A DNA stretch of 64,000 nt, taken from positions 682,001 to 746,000 of the forward strand of contig JAPXFQ010002422.1 of the NCBI GenBank assembly GCA_028564705.1, in the 5' to 3' direction. Position 1 is the stretch's first letter. Each line of letters opens with the position of its first letter. Under the pieces are notes generated by a model. That model worked only from the letters and a program-made list of their open reading frames with translations. It ran no database searches and was not told the DNA's origin. The position numbers and the translations under genes were made by a program. This stretch comes from Apricaphanius iberus. Taxonomy: Eukaryota > Chordata > Actinopteri > Cyprinodontiformes > Aphaniidae. This document shows positions 16,501 through 26,761 of the stretch, piece by piece.

Positions 16501-18598
16501 TGGTGAGCACAAGGATAGACCTTATTCCTTTCAGCATGGAGACCACCAACATTTGGATCACCATCAGTCCCATAATGACCATTGCAATGAAACCCACCAG
16601 CACCATCATGTAGACTCTAGCAGAAATCAATCCAATCGACATCATCATGAAGACCACCACGATCCAGGCCACCATCACCATAGGAAACGTCATCATCATT
16701 ATGGAGACCACCAGAGCCCAGGCCACTTTCATCATGAAGACCTCCACAGTCCTAGCCACCATCACCATGATCATCATAGAGACCACCATAGCCCCGGCCA
16801 TCATCAAGATGCAGGCCACCACCATCATGAAGATGACCACAATGCAGGTCACCATCATCGCAGAGACCACCACAGTCCAGGCCATCATCATCATCGTGAC
16901 CCCCACAATGCTGGCCATCATCATTATCATCCTCATGGCAACCACCACAGTCCGGGCCATCATCATCATCATGGAGACCACCACAGTCCTGGCCATCGTC
17001 ATCATCATCATAGAGACCCCCACAGTCCTGGCCAAAGTCATCATGGAGACCATCACAGTTTAGGCCAACTTCAAGATGAAGACCTCCATAGTTCAGGTCA
17101 TCTTAAAGGTGGAGACCACCATCATCATGGAGACCACCAGAGTCTAGGTCATCATCATGATGTTAACTACAATCAGAGCCACCACCATCATGATGGGAAC
17201 CACCACATTCCAGGCCATATTCATCATGGAGACCATCACAGCCTGGGCCAACATCAAGATGAAGACCTACATAGTTCAGATCATCATCAAGATGGAGACC
17301 ACCATAGTCCAGGTCATCATCATCGTCATCATCATCATCATCATGGAGCCCGCCACAGTCCAGGCTATCATCCTGATGAAGATCACCACAGTATAGATGA
17401 TCATCATGATCATGGAGGCCATCACAGTCCAAGTCATCATCCCCAGGAAGAGAATCACAGTCCAGGCCATCATTATGATGCAGACCACCACAATTCTGAC
17501 CACGGTCATCATGGTGATCATCATGGTCCAGACCACCACCATCATCATCATCGTAATTCAAGCCATCATTACCATAAAAACCCTCACAGTCCTGACCCCA
17601 GTCATACCCCAGGTCATCATAATCACCATAAAGTCCACCACAGTCACGACCATCAACATGCGGCCTACCAAAGTTCAGACCATCACCATGCAGACCACCA
17701 ACGCCCAGCCCATAATCATAAGAAAGACCACCAAACTTCAGACGATCTCAGTTCAAGCCATCATAATAAAGATAAACACAGTCAAAGCCATCATCATGGG
17801 AACCACCACAATCCAGACCATCATAATTATGAAGACCAGAACATTCCAAGCAATAATCATGGACATGAAAACAATCCAAGTCATCATCGTGGAGAGCAAC
17901 ACACTCAAATCCATCATCATAGAGACCACCACAGTCCAGGCCATCCTCATGAAGGCCACCGCAGTCCAGAACGTGATGACGAAGACCGTCGCAGCACTAG
18001 CCATTCTCGAGAAGACCAGCACAGTCTAGGTGACCATCATGAAGATCCCCACCTTTCACACCATCATTATGAAAGCCACAGCAGTCCACGCCATGAACAG
18101 GCAGACCATCAATGTCCAGAACATGATCATGAAGCCCACCACAGTCCAGCTAGTCATTGTGAAGATGACTGCCTCAATCCAAGCCATCACAATGAAAACC
18201 ACAATAGTCAAGGTCATCAACACAGAAACCATCACAATACAGGCAGTCAGAATCATCAAGTTGAATACCATAAAGCAAATTTTCACCATGCCAAGTCTCT
18301 GTCAGATCTGGGCTTAAGCAGTGTTATTGAACATAAAACTCTTGATGATCATTTTACTAATTTAAAGGAGGATTCTGACATTAATCCACCTTCATACACA
18401 AAGCCAGAATGTCTTGTCAGCACCGATTCCCCTTGCAACTCAAATAATATCTCTGGTCTGGATGAAGAAAGGACAAGTTTCTCCGCCCCATCCCATTTTA
18501 AAGTATGGTTTTACTCCCCGAGTCAAAAATCATGCATGCCGTCTACCTTTAAACCTTCTTCACTTTTAGAGAAGAGTAACAGTAAAAAAATGTCATGA
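13600..18598 (+). CDS. Giant histidine-rich protein (unrecognised family)
   Basis: Two coding exons: 13600-13739 (donor GTAAGT) and 15151-18598, joining in phase to 1,195 residues ending in TGA. ATG 13600 is chosen because an in-frame TAA lies four codons upstream. The first exon is already His-rich (HRHHQVHHHRHYHHR). Then come a poly-Ser/Thr tract (about 95-135) and a charged segment with KAKSLENLK. A non-repetitive patch follows (KFSAFLNEITRQVLSPMRL, about 266-284), then a Ser/Arg-rich stretch. The core (about 395-1,080) is a degenerate tandem array of units like G-D-H-H-S-P-G-H-H-H-H. In one 120-residue sample I counted 58 histidines. The tail is ordinary (HAKSLSDLG). No signal peptide or membrane helix is seen. 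Metal binding is plausible from composition only. An AATAAA lies 71 bases after the stop. It may splice onward from 18,502 to 19,034. Confidence 0.8.
13740..15150. other. Intron 1 of the histidine-rich gene, with Tc1-like debris
   Basis: The intron is bounded by GTAAGT (13,740) and TTTTCAACAG (ends 15,150). At about 13,860-14,480 it holds phrases typical of degraded Tc1-like elements (GAGCTACACAAAATAGTGCATAACTGTGAAGTG, split by changes; ACAGATGTTTGTTAGAGGGC). The minus-strand frame at 14,267 is not coding. Confidence 0.5.
16195..18260 (+). repeat. Degenerate minisatellite encoding the histidine-rich array
   Basis: The DNA is built from CAT/CAC runs alternating with blocks such as GGAGACCACCACAGTCCAGG. 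The unit is about 33-45 bp and varies mainly in the number of CAT/CAC codons; it is most regular at 16,640-17,550. The tandem structure opens long frames in all phases and on the minus strand (Met-rich or Asp-rich), which I treat as artefacts. Loss or gain of whole codons keeps the main frame open. Confidence 0.85.
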
Positions 18599-18690
18599 GT
18601 TATGTAACAATATTAGTGTCATTTGTTTTTCTATTGATTCCAGCAAGTGCATGCACGTCATAGTGGAAAATAAATTCTTTGCTGCAGAAC
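18599..18690 (+). other. 3' end signal of the long histidine-rich transcript
   Basis: AATAAA at 18,669-18,674, 71 bases past the stop, would end a transcript in which the intron starting at 18,503 is retained. It lies before the downstream coiled-coil exons, so it decides between two separate genes and one gene with an alternative end. Confidence 0.5.
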
Positions 18691-19033
18691 AATAGATTAG
18701 CCACTATGCACAAAGTAGTGGAAATCAATTTAGCATCCAAACAAATGTTTTTATTCTTATGTCCTTCATACACCTCTTAGATATTTAGGGTTTAGCAGTA
18801 TTCAGACTTTAGCCTTTTGAATGTTTATTATTCCATCAACATATCTTAAATATTTATTATTTCATCAACATATTTCTCTTTTTTCACCATACAGGAAAAT
18901 ATTCATGAGTTCGGCAGGATTATGTAAGGCCATTGTCTTTGTTTGGTGTTATTCTACTTGAAGCAGCAATTGATAAACTGACGGTAATAAGTGAAATAAG
19001 GCTTTTTCCTTTTGATCATCCAGGGTTCTGCAG

Positions 19034-22000
19034 AATAAAAATGAAGGTCTGCATCAAAGTTTAATAAAGACAGCAGTGAAGATGGAGTGTTTGGGAGAAG
19101 AATTCATCAGCACCCAGAAGATTCTGGAAACTGAACTTCAGAAGACGCACATGGAGCTCAGTAACCTCATGGACAGGTTTAACAGGTGCTTCTGGAATAA
19201 AAGCCGCAAACATATCATACACTCATAGGTCACTTTATTAGGCAGTCAACTACTTAAAAGTCAATCACATTGCAGCAACTCATTTCATTTAAATAACCAG
19301 GCGGGATGGAGATGACAAAAGAAGAAAGGGCCTATAGTAACTTTGTTGCCATAATATACCATCATCACAAAGGTCACCACTTTACTGCGGAAACTGTGAA
19401 GGTGCAATAGTTTATCTGTATTTAGTCTATTAGTTTAGCTGGAGTAAGACCAAACGGTGTCTAATGGGGGGGAGGGGGGGGCTTTGCATTTAGATCAGCC
19501 GATGACTGAGCATCACCCTAGACATGTTCAATAAGATAAAAAGGTTCAATTCTTGCTGCATATATTCAAGTGATCACTTCGCACACAGGACATATGGCTT
19601 CTTGACTGGGAGTTGTTACTGCAGTAGCGATGGCAGCTTGACTTCCGGTTTTTTGTTTCCATTGTATATTCAGTTAAACAGACACAAACAAAATGACTGA
19701 GATGTGTTTGTGCAGTGAAAAGTTGAGGGTTGGGCCATGCATGTGCCTTAGGTTTCTTGAGTGTGTTCAAAAGACTTTTGATGTGTGAAGGCTGTGTTTT
19801 AGATCTGGATATTTTGCTGTTTCCATCATGTAGAGCACTTTGTGATAATTTTATCAGGAAAAGTTATCGACAAGATAAAATTGATTGGTTGATGTGACAA
19901 AGCCTAAACATTCTCAACCTGATTTTCTTTAACAAGATAATGAGCTCACTATAGTCATCAGTCACCAAATCTTTACCCAAAAGAGCAACTTTAGGTCATG
20001 TTGGAACTAGGGATTCACATTATAAATGTACGTTTAAATTAATATGATGTTATGTTGCCCAATATGGACTAAAATCTCAGAGGAATACTTTAGACACCTA
20101 TTTTGATTGAATGCCACAAAGACTTACCACAGTTATAAAGGTAAAAAGTTATCCCGTCCATTAATGGCAAGGTGTACTTGACAAAGGGCAAAGTGATTGT
20201 ACAAGTAAGGTCAAATGCTATAAATATGTGTTCGCTACAAATGTTTCTTACTCTGTCTCTGGTTCTTTTTTAGGCTCCGTGATGATTGCTCCTCCACTCA
20301 ACAGACCAATAATCTTCTAGAGCAAAAGCTTCACTCAATGGTGAGGCAGCAAGTCTTCCTCAGTTGACATATTCCCAGATGTTTTGGTGCATCTACACTG
20401 GGAGTTAATTTTCTTACTTACTGAAGATCTGTGTTGCCAAATGTGCTTCCTATGTCTTCTCCACCAGCTTCAGAATATGGAAGGAGAACGGGAAAGGTTG
20501 AATCTGCGCATCTCAGAACTGACCGAGCGACTGAGTGAAGCCCAATACGCCAGCACCATGGAAGAAATAAATGTGAGATGTCTATTTGCTATTACATGTG
20601 AAGCAGACATATGGGTTCTTTAAAACTGACCATTATAAATAACAAAATGAGTGAATTCGGAATAATTTTAGCCTTTGATTTTTGTTGATTTTTGTTGATT
20701 TCTGTTGACGCAAAACAATACAAAGTCATTGTGAAGTGGAAAGAAAAAATACACGGCTTTTAAAAGCTAATGTGTTTGTCTGTAAAAAAACAATTACTCA
20801 TTAAAGCTGTGAGGCATTTTTGGTAGATTGCCGCTTGTAAAGGCTGATTCTTTTTTCTGCCATTTCTTCTTTGCAAAACACCTCAAATTCTGGCTGATTA
20901 GAGGGAGAGAAACTGTGAACATTAATTTTCACGTCTCCCCACAGATTTTACACTGCATTTAGTTTTCCATTCTAACACAGGAATATGGCTTGAGCTAAAC
21001 CATTTCTTTGTAACTGTAGTTGTATGTTTAGGATCCTCCCCCTGCCGGGCGATGAACCTTTGGCCCTGTTGCAAGTCCTCTGCAGTCTCAAACAGTTTTT
21101 GTTTATTGAATGCTATTCATTTTACATCAACTCTGACCAGCTTCCCAGTCCCTAATGAAGAAAAGCCTTCCTACATGAAGATTTGTTTCTGTCTTTCCAC
21201 CGTTCAATAAGCACCATATTTTCGGCACTACTAGAAGTTGTCCTTTCATCTACAGCTTCTCTTACCTGAGTTGTGGACTTCTGCAGCTCCTTCAGAGTTA
21301 TCATCTATGATGTGTGCTCTGTTAAATGTTTTGTAATCTAATCCTACTTTAAACTTCTCTATGAATTTATCCCTTTCCTGTCTGTTGTGTTACACAGTCT
21401 TCGTGTGATCCCATCACAAAGGAGCTGGGTTAATGCTGTTACATTAAGTAGGTGGAGGTCTACATGCCGGCTTTTATTTAGGTCCATCAAATTTTTTGTT
21501 GTTAAAATCTTTTGAAAACAATGGCATGATATCTCAGTAATACACACTGGAGTTAATTATTATAAAGTGACAAAATGCGGAAAGGTCAAAGTGGACGAAA
21601 TTCTTTAATGGGACAGTTTTAACCTCTGCTCACTTTAGGCAACAGCTGCTATCAACCTACAGACTCATTCTGGTGATGCCCTCCCTCAGGTGATTCCTCC
21701 AATCGCTCCCCCTCCAGCTCAGTTCATGGACTCCCATAGCTACGGGAAAGACACAACTTCTGCACTGGAGCAAGCTTTAGGGTCGGTTCCAGAGGAGGAG
21801 GAATCCGACTGGTCTGAGCTGGGAGAAGAACAGCCGACAGGATCACTCAGAGGTCAGGCATGGAGGCCGCACCAAGCAGACGTGGACAAAGACAGCGAGT
21901 CAGGGAGTGAGGATCTTGTCAGGCGACATTCTCCACGTCCTCTGCAGATACCTCACCTGCAATTCACCATTCACAGTGAGTTCATGTCATCATCCCACAC

Positions 22001-22463
22001 CAACACTCTACCCTCTGGCTTCAAGATGCCTTCTGACAGCACGTGTAGCGAAGACAGTTACAGGATTACCACAAGTCCAACTGTTAAGTCTGCCATCCTG
22101 ATCCGGTCTGCGAGCCTGGAAGAACTCCCTCTCATACGGCACGATGAAGAGCTCAGAGGATCGGAGGCTGTGAGGAACGTTCATCATTCAGCTGACGAAG
22201 CAGTCGAGGATCTGGATAGTCAGATCATTCATCACTGGAGAATGAGCAGCGATAGGGACACAGTTCTCAGAAGTCTGATGAGGAGCAGAGGGCCCGAGGA
22301 AGACGGCATCCTAGCCAGCCTGCAGTCAGCGGAGCAGTTGCTCAGTCACTTCATATGTGACACGCCATCGAGTGAAGGAAGAGAGCCGGGAAGGTTTGAG
22401 ATGCATGGTTGGACGGGGGGGATTCCAGAAGAGGTTCTGAAAGGGGAACGAACGCAACTCTGA
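19034..22463 (+). CDS. TJAP1/BEGAIN-like coiled-coil protein, four 3' exons
   Basis: Exons 19034-19185, 20274-20340, 20468-20572 and 21639-22463 join in phase to 382 residues, with TGA at the end and AATAAA at 22,541-22,546. The first three exons encode an amphipathic coiled coil. Its text and exon breaks follow TJAP1 (Pilt) and BEGAIN: EEFISTQKILETELQKTHMEL, then LRDDCSSTQQTNNLLEQKLHSM, then ERERLNLRISELTERLSEAQ. The Cys-rich block that follows in those relatives is replaced by a Pro-rich segment (PPIAPPPAQF). The last exon is acidic and Ser-rich, with RSASLEELPL and a possible helix near the end. Frame is open upstream of the first exon, so an N-terminal part must come from elsewhere. The best candidate is the histidine-rich exon (donor AAA/GTATGG at 18,503, same phase), giving 1,546 residues. 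Alternatively translation starts at ATG 19,081, making a short protein. TJAP1 relatives are junction- or synapse-associated scaffold proteins. Confidence 0.72.
20660..21600 (-). mobile_element. Decayed Tc1-like element in the last intron of the coiled-coil gene
   Basis: Phrases match the minus-strand version of the family seen at 45,728: CAACTCTGACCAGCTTCCCAGTCCC at about 21,127-21,152 and GCAAGTCCTCTGCAGTCTCAAACAG near 21,071. A phrase similar to the standard ends (AATACAAAGTCATTGTGAAGTGG) lies near 20,718. No intact frame remains. Confidence 0.6.
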
Positions 22464-22546
22464 CTGAACAGTGTAAAGAAAAGAAAAAAAACAGCTGCAG
22501 ATAGCGTTTTTGAATGCTTACTAATCAATTCATGTTTTAAAATAAA

Positions 22547-24779
22547 CTGTTAAGTAATCTTGCCGGTTAACTTCTAATTGTAGGTCATTTTCTTTTCAAT
22601 CTGTTTCATGGCAAGTTTAACCCTCTCTTACTAGCATGTTGCTGAACTGATGACAATCCAATCTGTAAAAATGTGTTTTTTGTTTTGTTTTTATAAATAA
22701 TACTTACAATGTTCATTATACCATAGCAATAATGCTTTCTTCCCAGCTTCTATAGTCCTCTTTTATATAATATAGAATGAATGGCTTTGAAATGGCTGAC
22801 AGTAATAGGGAAAAGACAGACAAAATGGCATAAACACTTAAACACCATGGTGGAGCTTGGATTCAGCCATCAGCTAATTTTGTGGCATGGTAAGGTATAG
22901 TTACCTGGTATTTGTGTTCTCTATGCTGTATAAAATTGTAGGAATCGTCTTGTTTGTATGAATACATTTAAAGTATTTTATTTATATTTAACCTGATTGA
23001 GCTTTCTGGAATGTATCGTGCTATAAAATGTGTCATATTAGATCAAACTCCTCACTTTAACTTCTCAAATCACAATGCATGTAACTATGTCTATATTGCA
23101 TCTAATAAAGCAATTAAGTTAGACTTAGCATTTAATTTATGTATTTGTTTTTTTTTCGTAATGGTAAACAACACTGATCAATATAATGGGATCTATTGAA
23201 TCATAAGCTCATAGTTTTCTAATACTGTCAAATATATTTTGGAAAGCACGTAATGTTAGCTATTAATTAATGAATATTTCTTAAAATCGCATTTTGGAGT
23301 TGTGATGTTCAAGAAGAGTTTAACATTAAGATAAGCAACATTTGCTACTCTATTTTCCACCTCAAGAATGTGACTATATGTGACTGTGTCAGGAAAAGGG
23401 AGGCCTTTTGACTTTTACCCCCAGGCTGATGTACAAGGCGCTATTTGAAAAAGAAAAAGAAAGCCACCAGAGACATTACGCCCCGACCGATTGTCTCTCT
23501 GATTAACACAATGAGTTGATTGTGTAACATAAATAAGCATATTTGCACTATATTTGATTGCCTTGCTTTTCTTAAAAGAAAATAAAAAAACTATTAACTT
23601 CACAGAAATGTGTGTGCTGTTCCTTGTATCAGGTCGTTGTTTCCTCTAAAGTTTAAACATTCAGACTATATTTGTACTCACGTTCTGAGTTAAAATTTCT
23701 GGTTTATGCTCACAATCTTTGTCATAAAAGCTGATTTTGATCCTGAATCTTTAACTCAGTCATCACAACCCAGTGTTTTATACATTCGTATTGAACATGA
23801 TAGAATAAACCAGATTAGCAGAATTATTATTTTTAAGTTATTCACTTGAGCTTGAACTATCAGTGTATTGGTGGTGGATTAAAAACTTTTGTTCTTTTAC
23901 TATTTTCTCTTGTTCTATGAGTTGCTTCCAGTTACAGAAAAGAGATATTCATTGTAGCTGTTATAACAGCATGGAAAGACAATGAGGTAAATTAAAATTA
24001 AGATGGCAAAGTATTCGGGGCTGCAAAAGTCTGAAATGTCTCGTGAGCAGTTTCCTGTAATATTAACAGCGGATAAGATTTAGTTTTACCATTTGTTCAT
24101 CACACATTGTATGATATGATGTTGTAATGTGCACAACACATCTGGCACGGCTCTAAAGAATGAGGACTGCACAAAATCAGTGTTGGTCTTAAAATTTGTT
24201 GTCATTTTATTCCTATGCTGTTATGTTTTTTTATGTTTTATGTTTTTACCCATCTGCAAAGCAAATAAAATAAAGTTGAAGTTGAAAATCTAATTGATTT
24301 AATGCTTCAAATTATATAAGCTTTCACGTGAGTCATAACAGCTATTGCAGATTATGAATTTTGTTTATCCTTTTGTAAACGTGTTCTTGGGTCCACGGGG
24401 AAGTTCAATTTTCTCTGTTCAACTTACTGACAAGGTGCTTCACCCAATAACTACATACCACCAAACTGAACAGGATCGGATCTCAGACGTCACAACACAA
24501 AACCGCAGGATATTCATCTGGTGTACTTCAGAGGCTGCAGAAAGTATTGCTATTTCAATTAATTTGCATGCTTTTAAATTAACCACACATGGACCCTATA
24601 CAGTTAACCTTTGGTTTTAAGTTTCCTGTATTAAAAAAATGGATAAACTAAAAACTACGGTAATTTTTTTCACACAAACAGTTCTGCTGAGAAGTCTTCA
24701 TACATTCATCAACGCGGTATGGATGTCATATTAATTGTGCACTTACTCAAATAGTTCTTTTTCAGGATACCATAACAAT
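22547..24779. other. Intergenic AT-rich sequence
   Basis: I recognise no gene. The stretch 24,180-24,290 has the look of a retroelement 3' tail (T-rich, then CAAATAAAATAAAGTTGAAG), but I cannot name it. Confidence 0.4.
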
Positions 24780-25560
24780 AATACAATGTACCGCTTCAAA
24801 GGTTTTATGACAACAGCAGCATGTACATGCTCCTCATTACTCCACATTCGACAGTACAGTACCAAGAATAGTAATTGGTTAAACGGGTTTTGGAACTATC
24901 CAGAAAACACCAAGGCTTAAAACTACCAGGAACTGAGAAACGGAACACCAGTGTTGCTTTCAACATGGACTGAAAGGTTGCTGAAAACAGAAATAAGCCA
25001 CTTGTGCAAAAATTGAAAAATTCAAGCAGAACTGAAATTTTTAGTGGCCCACATTTACAGGTCAAAGGAAAGTCGCATGTTGAGAGGAGTCAAAACCTCC
25101 CCTAATCTGAAAAAATGACATTATGTTTAGACAAGACAATGCAAGACTTTATAATCCGACAACTGTAAGCAGGGTGGTGGTAGCATCATGATGAAGATTT
25201 ATTTTTCTGTCAGCAATAGTGCACTAGTTTTAACTTCAAACCTCATGTCAAATCATGACACAACTGGATTTTCCAACAGCGCAGCGATTACAAACACATC
25301 AAAACTGGGTTTGGGCTGATATTAACATCCTGGATTTCTCCTGACCTCAGCCTGACTGGACATTTGTAGACCTTGTTTAATGCAGGGCTTCTGCCATGAA
25401 ACCCATCAATCTAGCAGAACTCTTCCCTAACAGGAAGAATGGTAATGTAATGTGTCCAGCTGTAAGTGGCTGCAAAAAGCTTGTGGTCATGATGAAACTT
25501 GAAATTTTTATATTTAACGAAATGTCAAGGAGGAGTTGATGTATAATTCTGATTTCATTT
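24780..25560 (+). mobile_element. Decayed Tc1-like element
   Basis: The stretch contains GCAGGGTGGTGGTAGCATCATG (about 25,170), which corresponds to the Tc1 GGGS(I/V)M region. A degraded version of the [15 protein letters not shown] region follows at 25,265-25,360. The order fits a + strand transposase with many stops. Confidence 0.6.
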
Positions 25561-26761
25561 TGATAATCTGAGGTTGTACGTTGTAAAACCATTCAATCTG
25601 AAAATGAATAGAACAGTTCAAATAAATTTTTCACAGGCCAAAAATAAAATCACACCTATCTCTAAATTGATTGACTTTGACCCACAGCTGCTGTTTGGGT
25701 TTCAAAAACGTTTTGATTTCTGTTCATTTACAGTTATCATACATAAGGCTAATACTGTCTGGGGAATATTATGAGCCTCTTAATGCAGTGCTGAGAGTTA
25801 TATTCGTCTCTCTAAAGTCCTTGTTAGCATTAGAAGATAATCAGTGCTAAGTCTCTGTTCCTTCACATTCCCTTGGTCATGGCAGCAGAAACATTTCATT
25901 TTTGGAAAAGTTGTCGAACACAGCACAAGTAATTTATTCCTCATCAAACGTCCTGCACTTCATTAATAGTTGAAAATATTGACAGGAAAAATGTATCTTA
26001 TAAATTGGTCAATTAGAAAATGTATTTACACATAGTTTGCATATCCGAGATTTTTGTTTTATATCCTCAAATGTATTTATATTTATAGAATAAAGATATT
26101 TGAAATTCTGCCTGATTCATGATCGTCTTCACAAATAATTACTTCAATACTAATAATATGTCCTATCTTCCTGTCAGATTCAATAAGGCTTGTCATTTAT
26201 GTCCAGCTGCATGAGCAATGTGTGCTGAGCAGACATTGGCCTGGATCCACAGACCAGTTTAATAGGATAGGTAGGCATTAGCAGTAAGACGCTCCCACCA
26301 TCCAGGTTTGCCAAATCCAGTGTGCCAAATCCACTGTGTGGCACACAGGAAGGCGTCCAGTGGACAGTGGGGAACTGGAATTTTTCTGGACGTTTTGTGG
26401 AGACTAATAAGGTGAACTTAGGAGCATTGGCATGTGTTTCTTTGAGCGCACACCGCTGGAGATGTCAGCAGAAAAAGCGTTCATCTTCAAGGATTTGGAG
26501 CAAACTTTTATTAATCTTTCAGCATTTTTTTTTTTTTTTGTATTCAGTTCAGTTATTACCATCTTTCTTTTTTTTCTCCCTGGTGTCATAGTGAAATTCA
26601 GTGTTGCTTCACAGCTGTCATCTTCATTCCTGATCATTTGGAGTCTCTCACCTCTGAACTCTTCTCTTCTCTCACAGACAAAACACAGCATCGTCTTTCG
26701 TTGGCTCGTCGCTCTCCTTCCCCTTCTCCCCCGGTAACACTCGGACTCCCCCAATACAACC
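25561..26761. other. Upstream region of the photoreceptor tetraspanin gene
   Basis: I recognise no gene. A pyrimidine-rich run leads to the start codon at 26,762. The start context AACCATGG is favourable. I could not identify a TATA box or photoreceptor-type elements with confidence. Confidence 0.35.

Noticed and set aside
16412..17056. 214-codon minus-strand frame rich in Met, and similar long frames in other phases over 16,100-18,300
   Set aside because: They are by-products of the CAT/CAC tandem array. CATCAT read backwards gives ATGATG, and the other phases give Ile/Thr/Met or Asp runs. Only the His-rich + frame is bounded by ordinary protein sequence and splice signals.
16195..17600. 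CRISPR-like array because of regular repeats
   Set aside because: The repeats are translated, degenerate, of varying length and without unique spacers. This is a eukaryotic coding minisatellite.
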